Source: Colwellia psychrerythraea 34H (GTDB taxonomy: Bacteria > Pseudomonadota > Gammaproteobacteria > Enterobacterales > Alteromonadaceae). From it: a stretch of 64,000 nucleotides of DNA. Each line of letters starts with the position of its first letter. The first letter of the stretch is position 1. Shown piece by piece: positions 53,984-62,338 of the stretch. The position numbers and the translations under genes were made by a program. The stretch lies in the NCBI RefSeq assembly GCF_000012325.1, contig NC_003910.7, forward strand, positions 992,001 to 1,056,000. Direction: 5' to 3'. The notes under the pieces were generated by a model. It ran no database searches. It was not told the origin of the DNA and worked only from the letters and a program-made list of their open reading frames with translations.

Positions 53984-55558
53984 ATGATGGCCTTAGATAA
54001 TAATCATATTCTTATAATTGGCGGTGGCACTGCTGGTTGGTTAAGTGCGGCAATACTTGCCAAAACGTTGAATAGTAAAAATACTGATGGTGTTAAAGTC
54101 ACTTTGGTTGAATCGCCGACCATTCCAATTTTAGGTGTTGGAGAAGGCACATGGCCAAACTTAAGAGCGACATTACATAAAATAGGTATTAGCGAAACAG
54201 ACTTCATTCGTGAATGCGATGCGACCTTTAAACAAGGTGCAGAGTTTATTAATTGGTCTAAAACGCCAGAGCCAAAACAATCACACAGTTATTATCACCC
54301 ACTCAGTACGGTTAGCCATTCTTCATACGATTTTAACTTAGCCCCTTATTGGTTACAACAAGATAAAAAAACACGCTTACCTTATGATAGAGCTGTTGCA
54401 TCACAAGCAAGAGTTTGTGATGAAGGACTAGCACCTAAACAAATTGTGATGGCAGAATATAGTGCCGCGCAAGAGTATGCCTATCATTTAAATGCGAATA
54501 AATTGGCCGAGTTTTTAAAACGGCATTGCGTTGAGAAACTTGGGGTTAAATTTGTCAGTGCCAATGTCACCAATGTAGCGCTAGATAATGAAGACTTTAT
54601 CACGCATGTAGACACTGACCATGAAAGTGAAAAGAAAATTTTCGCTGATTTTTTTGTCGATTGTAGCGGTGCGAAAGGGTTAATCATTAAAGAAACCTAT
54701 AACACAGCTTGGCAAAGTATTAGCGATGTTATTTTTAATGATACCGCCTTAGCAGTACAAGTACCTTATGCTGATAGAAATCAAAAAATAAATACCCATA
54801 CTCTCGCAACAGCCCAAGAAGCAGGTTGGATATGGGATATAGGTTTACAGGACCGTCGTGGAGTTGGTCATGTATTTAGTAGCAAGTACATCTCAGATCA
54901 AAAAGCCGAGCAACAACTTATTGATTATCTAGGGGATGATTACAGCGACGATTTGACTATTCGTAAAATAAAGCTCAACCATGGTTACCACAAGAAGTTC
55001 TGGCATAAAAACAGTGTGGCTATTGGTATGTCGGCGGGCTTTGTTGAGCCACTTGAAGCATCGGCTATTTTCTTATTTGATGCCGCAGCTAATATGCTTG
55101 CAGCACAGTTTCCTCGTGATAAAGCACAAATGAAATATGCTGAAGACAAATTTAATCAGCAATTAACGATGCGTATGCAGCGTACGGTTGAGTTTATTAA
55201 ATTGCATTACTGTATTTCTCAACGCCGAGATAGCCAATACTGGATTGATAACTGTGACCCAATCAGTATCCCTGATAACTTAAAGCAACGACTGGCATTT
55301 TGGCAAGGACAAGTACCAACCAAATATGACTTTGAAAACGCTTGGGAACCCTTTAATTTAGACAGTTATCTTTATGTTCTATATGGTATGGGGTTTGAAA
55401 CTGATGTAGCTAAAGTTGCAGCTAAATATACTGAAACAACTAAAGCTAAGCACTTATTTAATAATATTGATAAAGCCAGTGTGCTGTTAATCGATAAGTT
55501 ACCTAAGCAAAGAGAGCTGATTGAAAAAGTAATTAAATATGGGTTTACTCAAGTATAG
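53984..55558 (+). CDS. Tryptophan-halogenase-family flavoprotein (first of a tandem pair)
   Basis: The 524-residue protein has the FAD motif IIGGGTAGWLSAAIL, GVGEGTWPNL, a Lys in FKQGAEFINW at the position of the PrnA/RebH catalytic Lys, and FVEPLEA. The halogenase signature is altered: WIWDIG replaces WxWxIP, and PLES becomes PLEA. The TBDR terminators separate it from the receptor, and the second halogenase-like gene follows 24 bases later. The flavin fold is clear; halogenation of tryptophan is doubtful. The link with a glycan receptor suggests a role in signalling, receptor modification or glycan handling. Confidence 0.88.
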   Translation: MMALDNNHILIIGGGTAGWLSAAILAKTLNSKNTDGVKVTLVESPTIPILGVGEGTWPNLRATLHKIGISETDFIRECDATFKQGAEFINWSKTPEPKQSHSYYHPLSTVSHSSYDFNLAPYWLQQDKKTRLPYDRAVASQARVCDEGLAPKQIVMAEYSAAQEYAYHLNANKLAEFLKRHCVEKLGVKFVSANVTNVALDNEDFITHVDTDHESEKKIFADFFVDCSGAKGLIIKETYNTAWQSISDVIFNDTALAVQVPYADRNQKINTHTLATAQEAGWIWDIGLQDRRGVGHVFSSKYISDQKAEQQLIDYLGDDYSDDLTIRKIKLNHGYHKKFWHKNSVAIGMSAGFVEPLEASAIFLFDAAANMLAAQFPRDKAQMKYAEDKFNQQLTMRMQRTVEFIKLHYCISQRRDSQYWIDNCDPISIPDNLKQRLAFWQGQVPTKYDFENAWEPFNLDSYLYVLYGMGFETDVAKVAAKYTETTKAKHLFNNIDKASVLLIDKLPKQRELIEKVIKYGFTQV

Positions 55559-55582
55559 GTTAATGACAGGTATCGGTGAACT

Positions 55583-57142
55583 ATGATGAATGAACAAGTG
55601 AAACAAGTTGTGGTGGTAGGTGGTGGTACGGCCGGTTGGTTAACTGCCGCAAATTTAGCTCAAAAATTCAATAGTGTCGAAAGTGGAGCGATACAAGTCA
55701 CGCTAGTTGAATCTCCTGATATCCCCACCATTGGTGTGGGTGAGGGAACTTGGCCTACCATGAGAAAAACGTTAGCAAAACTAGGGATTAGCGAAGCTGA
55801 TTTTTTATCAAAGTGTAATGCTTCATTCAAGCAAGCAACAAAATTTGTTAATTGGCAGCAAGCACCAAAAAATGGCATTAATAGTCATTATTATCATTTG
55901 TTTACCTCAATTAATGATCCTTTAGATTTTAACTTAGCGCCTTATTGGAAGCTAGGTATGATTGGTGATAACAACAGCTACGCTGAAACTATTAGTATGC
56001 AAGCGGCTATTTGCGAATCAGGTTTAGCCCCTAAGTTGATCACCAACCGAGAATTTGAAGGTGTACAAAACTATGCTTATCACTTAGATGCGGGGCTTTT
56101 TACTGACTTATTACGTGAACATGCAACGACCAAGTTAGGGGTTAAACATGTATCTGCTAACGTCACTGATGTGAATTTAGATGATGATGGTTATATCATT
56201 AATATTCATTGCGATAGTGTAGGTGTTGTATTAGGCGAGTTTTTTGTTGATTGTACGGGCTTTAAAAGTTTATTGATTGGTAAAGCGCTAGGTATACCTT
56301 TTAAAAGTATCGATGATACTTTACTTTGTGATCACGCGTTGGCTATTCAAGTGCCCTATGAAAATGAAGAATCATCTATTGCTAGTTGTACTATTTCTAC
56401 TGCGCAAGAAGCTGGGTGGACATGGGATATCGGTTTGTCTAATAGACGTGGTACAGGTTATGTGTATTCCTCTGCGCACACGAGTCATGAACGTGCAGAA
56501 CAAGTATTACGTAATTACATTGGCCCTCAAGCTGATCAGCTTGAGTCACGTTTAATAAAGATGAATGTTGGTTATAGAGAAAAATTTTGGCATAAAAACT
56601 GTTTTGCTATTGGTTTATCTGCAGCATTTGTTGAGCCACTGGAAGCGTCGGCGATTTTCCTTATTGAAGCCTCTGCCAATATGTTGTCAGAGCTATTTCC
56701 TCGTGATCGTCACGCGATGCTAGCTGTTGAGGAAAAAGTGAATAAGTCATTTAAATTCCGTTGGGATAAAACCATTGATTTTATCAAAATGCATTACTTT
56801 TTATCAAAAAGAACAGAACCATTTTGGCAAGACAACAAGGTGCTTAGTACTGTGCCAGACACATTGTTAGCGTCTTTGGATAGCTGGAAACACCAGTTAA
56901 TTACCGGTTACGATTTTGATAATGTCTACGAGCCTTTTCCGTTAGACAGTTATCAATACGTGCTTTATGGTATGGGCTTTGACCAGACGTTAACCTTTAA
57001 CGAAAACTCATATACGAAGCAGGGTTTTGCTCAGCAACAATATAATACAGTACAAGATTTAACACAGAAAATGCAGCAACAATTACCTGAAAATAGAGAA
57101 TTATTGAACAAGATAGCTCAATATGGTTTTCAGAAAATATAA
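55583..57142 (+). CDS. Tryptophan-halogenase-family flavoprotein (second of a tandem pair)
   Basis: The 519-residue protein is a paralogue of the preceding one, aligning along its length: VVVGGGTAGWLTAANL, GVGEGTWPTM, FKQATKFVNW with the conserved Lys, WTWDIG in place of WxWxIP, FVEPLEA and the shared C-terminal block PLDSYQYVLYGMGF. Like its neighbour it lacks the usual Pro of the halogenase signature. The 24-base spacing and similar start show a co-transcribed tandem duplication. The two products may act as a pair or on related substrates. The SapC-family gene follows by 62 bases. Confidence 0.88.
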   Translation: MMNEQVKQVVVVGGGTAGWLTAANLAQKFNSVESGAIQVTLVESPDIPTIGVGEGTWPTMRKTLAKLGISEADFLSKCNASFKQATKFVNWQQAPKNGINSHYYHLFTSINDPLDFNLAPYWKLGMIGDNNSYAETISMQAAICESGLAPKLITNREFEGVQNYAYHLDAGLFTDLLREHATTKLGVKHVSANVTDVNLDDDGYIINIHCDSVGVVLGEFFVDCTGFKSLLIGKALGIPFKSIDDTLLCDHALAIQVPYENEESSIASCTISTAQEAGWTWDIGLSNRRGTGYVYSSAHTSHERAEQVLRNYIGPQADQLESRLIKMNVGYREKFWHKNCFAIGLSAAFVEPLEASAIFLIEASANMLSELFPRDRHAMLAVEEKVNKSFKFRWDKTIDFIKMHYFLSKRTEPFWQDNKVLSTVPDTLLASLDSWKHQLITGYDFDNVYEPFPLDSYQYVLYGMGFDQTLTFNENSYTKQGFAQQQYNTVQDLTQKMQQQLPENRELLNKIAQYGFQKI

Positions 57143-57204
57143 TAACGATCGTTTGAGCAATCTTTTGCTCAAACAAGCATATTTAAAAAATTACGGAGAT
57201 TAAA

Positions 57205-57906
57205 ATGGCATCTATTAAAGCTATTAACAACAGTGCTCACGGTAACGTTAAAGTTAAAAGTAATCCAAGCTTTATACAAAGTAAGACCAAGCACTTTGCT
57301 CCAGTGGTAGTTCAAGAGTTTATTAGTGCCAGTAAAGAGTTTCCTATCGTCTTTATTAAAGATGCTGAAACTGGCCGCTTTAATGCCGTAGTATTACTTG
57401 GTTTGAAACCACAAGAGAATTTGTTTTTTGATGAAAAATCTTGGCAGGGGAGCTATATACCAGAAGCGCTTACTCTTTATCCTTTCGTCATCCATCAAGC
57501 TGAAGGAAGTGATAAAGCCCTTTTATGTGTTGATGAAGACTCGGCATTAGTGAATGAAACAATAGGTGATGCTTTTTTTGATGAAAAAGGCGTTCAAAAA
57601 GAATGGTTAACAGCCAAAGGTGAAGCTGTTGTTGACTATGTAAACAAAAGTGGCGTAACGCAGAATTTCATTCAACTATTATTAGCTAAAGAATTACTAG
57701 CGCCACAAACGTTGAGTTTAAACCTAGCAGGGCAAGAAGAATATACTTTAGATGGTTTGTACGTTATTAATGAACAAAAACTGAATGACCTATCCGATAG
57801 TGAGTTTTCTGAGTTAAGAAAAACTAATGCGTTACCTGCTATTTACGCAATATTAATGTCAATGCAATGTATTAAGAAATTAATCGACAGACAATCAAGT
57901 AAATAG
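57205..57906 (+). CDS. SapC-family protein
   Basis: The 233-residue protein matches the SapC family first noted in an S-layer cluster of Campylobacter: HFAPVVVQEFISASKEFPIVFIKDAETGRFNAVVLLGL and YIPEALTLYPFVI are diagnostic. It has no signal peptide. In Alteromonadales and Caulobacterales such genes often accompany TBDR/halogenase loci, but the biochemical role is unknown. ACGGAG lies upstream of the ATG. It is the last gene of the halogenase cluster and is followed by a terminator. Confidence 0.88.
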   Translation: MASIKAINNSAHGNVKVKSNPSFIQSKTKHFAPVVVQEFISASKEFPIVFIKDAETGRFNAVVLLGLKPQENLFFDEKSWQGSYIPEALTLYPFVIHQAEGSDKALLCVDEDSALVNETIGDAFFDEKGVQKEWLTAKGEAVVDYVNKSGVTQNFIQLLLAKELLAPQTLSLNLAGQEEYTLDGLYVINEQKLNDLSDSEFSELRKTNALPAIYAILMSMQCIKKLIDRQSSK

Positions 57907-57928
57907 CCTCCAATAGTGTACGTGTATT

Positions 57929-57959
57929 TAAAAACCTGCTAAATAATGTAGCGGGTTTT
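57929..57959 (+). terminator. Rho-independent terminator after the SapC gene
   Basis: AAAAACCTGCTA pairs with TAGCGGGTTTTT (one G-T pair) around a 7-base loop, 23 bases after the stop codon. Confidence 0.85.
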
Positions 57960-58143
57960 TATTATCAAAATACCTATTGATATTAAACTTCTTCTCCTAA
58001 TTACAGGAGCCTAGCAAGTCATCAATTCCATCACTGACGATAATTATGTTGTTAATTGGTAGAGACATTTATCACTCTTAAAATTAGGCTTGTAAATGAA
58101 AATACCTTTAATGAATGAAACCATTTCGATCTATAAAAATAGA

Positions 58144-58157
58144 TTGAAGCGCTGTCA
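58144..58157. promoter_or_regulatory. Degenerate NagR-like site before the hexosaminidase gene
   Basis: TTGAAGCGCTGTCA keeps 11 of 14 bases of TGACAGCGCTGTCA, including the whole right half, 89 bases before the hexosaminidase start. Binding is plausible but weaker than at the perfect sites. Confidence 0.5.
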
Positions 58158-58245
58158 GTGTTGTGCGTAGTTGCGATACCAATAACATCAATAACATCTA
58201 AAGCAACACAGTTTTATCATTTGAAACTGTAAAAGGTCCTTTACT

Positions 58246-60900
58246 ATGCAAATTAGCAAGATGAATAAAATAAAGTGGGCGTTTACAATTGCCGCTAGTT
58301 TATCTTTACTCGGTTGTGAAAAATATCCTGAGCCAGCAGTTGATACGGGGGAGAAAATCAACCTACAGGCAATTTACTCCGTTACCCAGAGTGATATAGA
58401 TAACATAGCCCAGAATTTAGAGGTTAATTATCGAGTGGTTACCAATATTCCTACGGATAAATGTGACAGTAAAATTGCTGATGGTGCATGCTTTGAAGTG
58501 GAGTTAAGTTTTACTGCGAAGAAAGCAATTGCAGCTAAAGATTGGACTATTCATTTTAGCCAAATCTCACCTATCCAGTCTTTTGAAAGTGAAGATTTCA
58601 CCGTAAAACACCTAAACGGTGACTTACATGTTATTGCTTTACAGGACAAATTTTCTGGATTTTCTGCAGCAGAAACTAAAAAAATAACGTTTCGTGCTAT
58701 GTTTTGGTCACTGAGTGAGACTGACGCTTTACCTAACTATATTGTCAGTGCACCTGGTTTAGATGCTCGTGTTATTGAAAGTACAGTACCCTATATTGAT
58801 AAAGATACGGGACTAGAAATATTACCCTATGTTGAACCTTTTACTGATGAAAAAACGCAATTTAAGCGCACAGCCTCAGATAAGACTCAATGGTTAACTA
58901 GTGAAAAACTTTATCAACGTAATTCTGTACTGGTAGAAGATAAGTTAGCAGTTATTCAAGCAATTATTCCAACACCTAAATCAGTCACTCTCGATGCCAA
59001 TGATGGCTTTGCAGATATAAGTAAAGGCATTGCAATCTCTCTTGGCAATGTAAAACACCATGATGTGGATGCAGCGATATCGCGTTTAGACACCTTGGGT
59101 GTTAAACAGAACTCTGTCGGTTTGCCACTGCATTTAAGTATTGTGAGTAATAACGATAAAGTTATTGGCAGTTATAGTTTAACGGTAACTGAGAAAGAAA
59201 TTAGCATAGTGGGTGTCGATGGTAATGGTGTCTTCAATGGCTTGCAATCACTAGCAAGCTTAGTGACGGTTGGTGAATCGCGTCTACCTATGATAGTGGT
59301 TGATGATGAACCACACTTTACCTTTCGTGGCATGTTAGTTGATGTTGCTAGAAATTTTCATTCTAAAGAGTTTATTCTAAAACTACTTGACCAAATGGCG
59401 GCATACAAATTAAACAAACTACATTTGCACCTTGGTGATGATGAAGGTTGGCGCTTGGAGATCCCAAGCTTGCCTGAATTAACTAATATTGGCGCAAAAC
59501 GTTGTTTTGATGTGGCAGAAGAAAACTGTTTGATCTCGCAGTTAGGCGCAGGTGTTGATGAAAACTCATCAGTAAGCGGCTATTACAGCGTAAGTGACTA
59601 TCATGAAATTTTACAAGCGGCCACTGCACGTCATATTCAAGTGATCCCATCACTTGATATGCCAGGTCACTCTCGTGCCTCGATTAAAGCGATGACGGCC
59701 CGTTACAAAAAATTCATGGCCTTAGAAGATGAAGCAAAAGCTAAACAGTTCTTACTCGAGGATTTTGAAGATAACACTCAGTATTCCTCAGTACAATTTT
59801 ACAGTGATAACACTATTAATGCCTGCTTAGAGTCTTCTTATGACTTTGTTATTGAAGTGATGACTCAGGTGAAGAAAATCCATGCCGATGCTGGCCAACC
59901 ACTAACTCGCTATCATATAGGCGCAGATGAAACAGCGGGTGCTTGGTTAGAATCACCAGCTTGTAAAGCGTTTGTCGCTAATAATGATCAGGGTGTTACA
60001 GAAATGGGTGAGCTTGGCGCTTATTTCATTGAACGTGTGGCCGGAATATTATCTGATCTGGATATTGAAACTGCGGGTTGGAGCGATGGTATGGAGCACA
60101 CTCGTGTAGATAATATGCCCGCTATAGTTCAAGCCAATGCTTGGGATACGCTAGCTTGGGGAGGCCACGAAAAGGTTCACCGATTGGCAAACAGAGATTG
60201 GCAAGTCGTTATTTCTAGCCCAGATGTTTTATATTTCGATTTTCCACATGAAGCAGATCCAAAAGAACACGGTTATTACTGGGCATCACGTCATACTAAT
60301 ACAGAAAAAGTCTTTCAATTTATGCCTGATAATTTACCCGTTCATGCTGAATTTTGGTTAGACAGAGAAGATAACGCCTATGTTGCCGATGATACAAAAG
60401 CAGCCCTAGCACCGGGGAAAAAATTTCTAGGTATTCAGGGACAGTTATGGAGTGAAAATGTTCGTACTGATGATATGGTTGAACATAAAGTTTTTCCACG
60501 TTTATTAGCTCTTGCAGAACGTGCATGGCATCTTGCTGATTGGGCTGTACCTTATAATTACCAAGGTGCAAAATATTCTCAACAGAGTAATAGCTTCTCC
60601 GACAAGTCAAAAGCCATGCGTGATAGCCAATGGGCGTTATTTGCAAATACTTTAGGACAAAAGGAGTTTACTAAACTTGAGTTAGCACAAATTGATTACC
60701 GTTTACCTACCGTAGGTGCGATTATCCAAGCGGGTAAGTTGCACGCCAATATTGCTTTTCCAGGTCTTGCCATAGAATATCGAGTGAATGGTGGAAACTG
60801 GCTTACTTATCAAAATCCTACTGCTGTTTCAGGTGAAGTAAGTATTAGGAGTCGAAGTACTAATGGCTTAAGAACAAGCCGTATTACGAAAATAAAGTAA
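58246..60900 (+). CDS. Lipoprotein beta-N-acetylhexosaminidase (GH20)
   Basis: The 884-residue protein has a lipoprotein signal with lipobox SLLGC (Cys24). It contains an N-terminal CHB_HEX-type carbohydrate-binding domain (about 35-190), a GH20b domain (about 235-355), and the catalytic GH20 barrel (about 358-770) with HLHLGDDEGWRLEIP, SLDMPGHSRA and the catalytic Asp561-Glu562 pair in YHIGADETAGAW. It cleaves GlcNAc from the non-reducing end of chitooligosaccharides at the cell surface or in the periplasm. It lies between the SapC gene and nagK, in line with chitin use. A MITE-like element follows it. Confidence 0.95.
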   Translation: MQISKMNKIKWAFTIAASLSLLGCEKYPEPAVDTGEKINLQAIYSVTQSDIDNIAQNLEVNYRVVTNIPTDKCDSKIADGACFEVELSFTAKKAIAAKDWTIHFSQISPIQSFESEDFTVKHLNGDLHVIALQDKFSGFSAAETKKITFRAMFWSLSETDALPNYIVSAPGLDARVIESTVPYIDKDTGLEILPYVEPFTDEKTQFKRTASDKTQWLTSEKLYQRNSVLVEDKLAVIQAIIPTPKSVTLDANDGFADISKGIAISLGNVKHHDVDAAISRLDTLGVKQNSVGLPLHLSIVSNNDKVIGSYSLTVTEKEISIVGVDGNGVFNGLQSLASLVTVGESRLPMIVVDDEPHFTFRGMLVDVARNFHSKEFILKLLDQMAAYKLNKLHLHLGDDEGWRLEIPSLPELTNIGAKRCFDVAEENCLISQLGAGVDENSSVSGYYSVSDYHEILQAATARHIQVIPSLDMPGHSRASIKAMTARYKKFMALEDEAKAKQFLLEDFEDNTQYSSVQFYSDNTINACLESSYDFVIEVMTQVKKIHADAGQPLTRYHIGADETAGAWLESPACKAFVANNDQGVTEMGELGAYFIERVAGILSDLDIETAGWSDGMEHTRVDNMPAIVQANAWDTLAWGGHEKVHRLANRDWQVVISSPDVLYFDFPHEADPKEHGYYWASRHTNTEKVFQFMPDNLPVHAEFWLDREDNAYVADDTKAALAPGKKFLGIQGQLWSENVRTDDMVEHKVFPRLLALAERAWHLADWAVPYNYQGAKYSQQSNSFSDKSKAMRDSQWALFANTLGQKEFTKLELAQIDYRLPTVGAIIQAGKLHANIAFPGLAIEYRVNGGNWLTYQNPTAVSGEVSIRSRSTNGLRTSRITKIK

Positions 60901-60918
60901 AAGGATAAAAATTAACTA

Positions 60919-61193
60919 ATACCAAACGGATTAATTTATTGGTCAGCTTAGAGTTGCGTTAGCGAGCTTAAAACAAGCAAAATGAGTTAAACATAGTAGT
61001 CTATATTTTATTCATTTTGTGATGTTATCAGTTTGCTAATGAGCTCCCGAAGGGCGAGTACCTAATAAAAAGTAAAGGCTTACAAGCGGCGTTATTGATT
61101 TTGACAATAGAATAACTATTCTCTTCAATCAATGCCTTGCCTCTAAGCCTTTTAATTCTCGCTAAGTGAGCAATAAACTAGTCCGATTGGTAT
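60919..61193. mobile_element. MITE-like inverted-repeat element between the hexosaminidase and nagK genes
   Basis: About 275 bases are bounded by ATACCAAACGGATTAATTTA on the left and the complement of ATACCAATCGGACTAGTTTA on the right (20-base arms with four mismatches). The interior includes a 37-base block at 61106-61142, matching 36 of 37 bases of 46706-46742 in reverse. Its right end ACTAGTCCGATTGGTAT recurs with one mismatch at 62283-62299. No coding capacity was seen. Confidence 0.75.
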
Positions 61194-61279
61194 AACAGAT
61201 ATATCGATTTTTATCAGTTAGTTAATTTACATTAGGTAACATTTTTTAAAAAAGTTGTAACTTTATTTAAAAAAACAAA

Positions 61280-61293
61280 TGACAACGCTGTCA
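61280..61293. promoter_or_regulatory. NagR operator before nagK
   Basis: TGACAACGCTGTCA differs by one base from the perfect palindrome and lies 55 bases upstream of nagK, after the MITE-like element. Confidence 0.88.
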
Positions 61294-61347
61294 TTTCTAG
61301 CTAAGATGAAAAAAACGAATAGTTCGAGCAGTTAATATGGGGCCGGT

Positions 61348-62241
61348 ATGCTGACAAGTAGTAACAAAAGCAATAAATTATTTTTAGGTATTGATGGTGG
61401 TGGTAGTAAGTGCAAAGCCATTATCATGAATGAAGATAATGAAATACTTGGTACAGGCATTTCAGGTCCAGGCAATCCGTTACATGGTTTTGAACAAGCG
61501 ACTAACTCAATTACTGAGTCGGCAAAGTTAGCATTAGAAGATGCTGGTCTAGTAAATATCGAACTAAATGAACTAGTAGCTGGTGTGGGACTAGCGGGCG
61601 TTAATATCCCGGCGTTGTTTAATAAAATGGCTTCTTGGCAGCATCCCTTTAAACAAATGCATTTAGCCACTGATTTATTAATTGCTTGTCTAGCTGCACA
61701 TGATGGCAAAGATGGCGCAGTTATTATTAGTGGTACTGGTTCATGTGGTTTTTCTTGCGTTGATGAACAGCATACGATTGTTGGCGCTCATGGATTTCCT
61801 CACGGTGATAAAGGTAGTGGTGCTTGGTTTGGCCTGCAAGGCGTTAAGCAGGTTTTATTATCTCTTGATGGTTTAGTTCAGCCTACGTCGATGTCAAAGG
61901 TATTGTTGCAGAAACTTAACTGTAAAGACGATACCGATCTGGTAGAAGCGGTTGCCAGTCAAAAAGCAACATTCTATGCACAGCAAGCGAATTTAGTGTT
62001 TGATGCGGCAGAAGCTGGCGATAATGTTGCTCTAGCTATTGTTACTGAAGGCGCTGAGTATATTAATAATATTGCCCGCACTTTAGCGGTAAAAAATCCA
62101 CCACGCATCTCTATGCTTGGTGGTCTAACACCAAGGTTGAAATTTTGGTTAGCAGATGAAATTAAAAGTATGTTAGAAGTGCCTTTAAATGCACCTGAAG
62201 TGGGCTCTGTATTTTTCGCTAGGCAGCAACAGGCTAAATAG
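61348..62241 (+). CDS. nagK: N-acetylglucosamine kinase (BadF/BadG/BcrA/BcrD ATPase family)
   Basis: The 297-residue kinase belongs to the BadF/BcrA ASKHA fold group that supplies NagK in Shewanella and relatives: LFLGIDGGGSKCKAIIM (phosphate 1), VIISGTGSCGF (phosphate 2), HGFPHGDKGSGAWFG and ISMLGGL near the C-terminus. It phosphorylates free GlcNAc to GlcNAc-6-phosphate in the cytoplasm after permease-mediated uptake. A NagR site lies 55 bases upstream, and nagA follows 97 bases after its stop. The length is normal for the family. Confidence 0.93.
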   Translation: MLTSSNKSNKLFLGIDGGGSKCKAIIMNEDNEILGTGISGPGNPLHGFEQATNSITESAKLALEDAGLVNIELNELVAGVGLAGVNIPALFNKMASWQHPFKQMHLATDLLIACLAAHDGKDGAVIISGTGSCGFSCVDEQHTIVGAHGFPHGDKGSGAWFGLQGVKQVLLSLDGLVQPTSMSKVLLQKLNCKDDTDLVEAVASQKATFYAQQANLVFDAAEAGDNVALAIVTEGAEYINNIARTLAVKNPPRISMLGGLTPRLKFWLADEIKSMLEVPLNAPEVGSVFFARQQQAK

Positions 62242-62260
62242 CAATCTGAGTAATGATTGT

Positions 62261-62301
62261 ATTATACAAATGGATTAATAAAGTAGTCCGATTGGTATAA
62301 T
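62261..62301. repeat. 41-base palindromic remnant of a MITE-like element
   Basis: ATTATACAAATGGATTAA on the left is roughly complementary to AGTCCGATTGGTATAAT on the right. The right half repeats the end of the element at 60919-61193 (AGTCCGATTGGTATAA), so this looks like two joined element ends without an interior, located between nagK and nagA. Confidence 0.6.
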
Positions 62302-62338
62302 ATCGCTAGCCATTGAACTTGATAATTTAGGACAACTC

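Larger units (their letters stand above)
57907..58245. other. Intergenic region with terminator and degenerate NagR site
   Basis: The 339-base region holds the terminator at 57929-57959 and a degenerate NagR-like sequence at 58144-58157. No other gene was recognised. Confidence 0.6.

Noticed and set aside
60320..60646. 108-codon minus-strand frame within the GH20 gene
   Set aside because: Antisense to the conserved hexosaminidase; no ribosome-binding site or family pattern.
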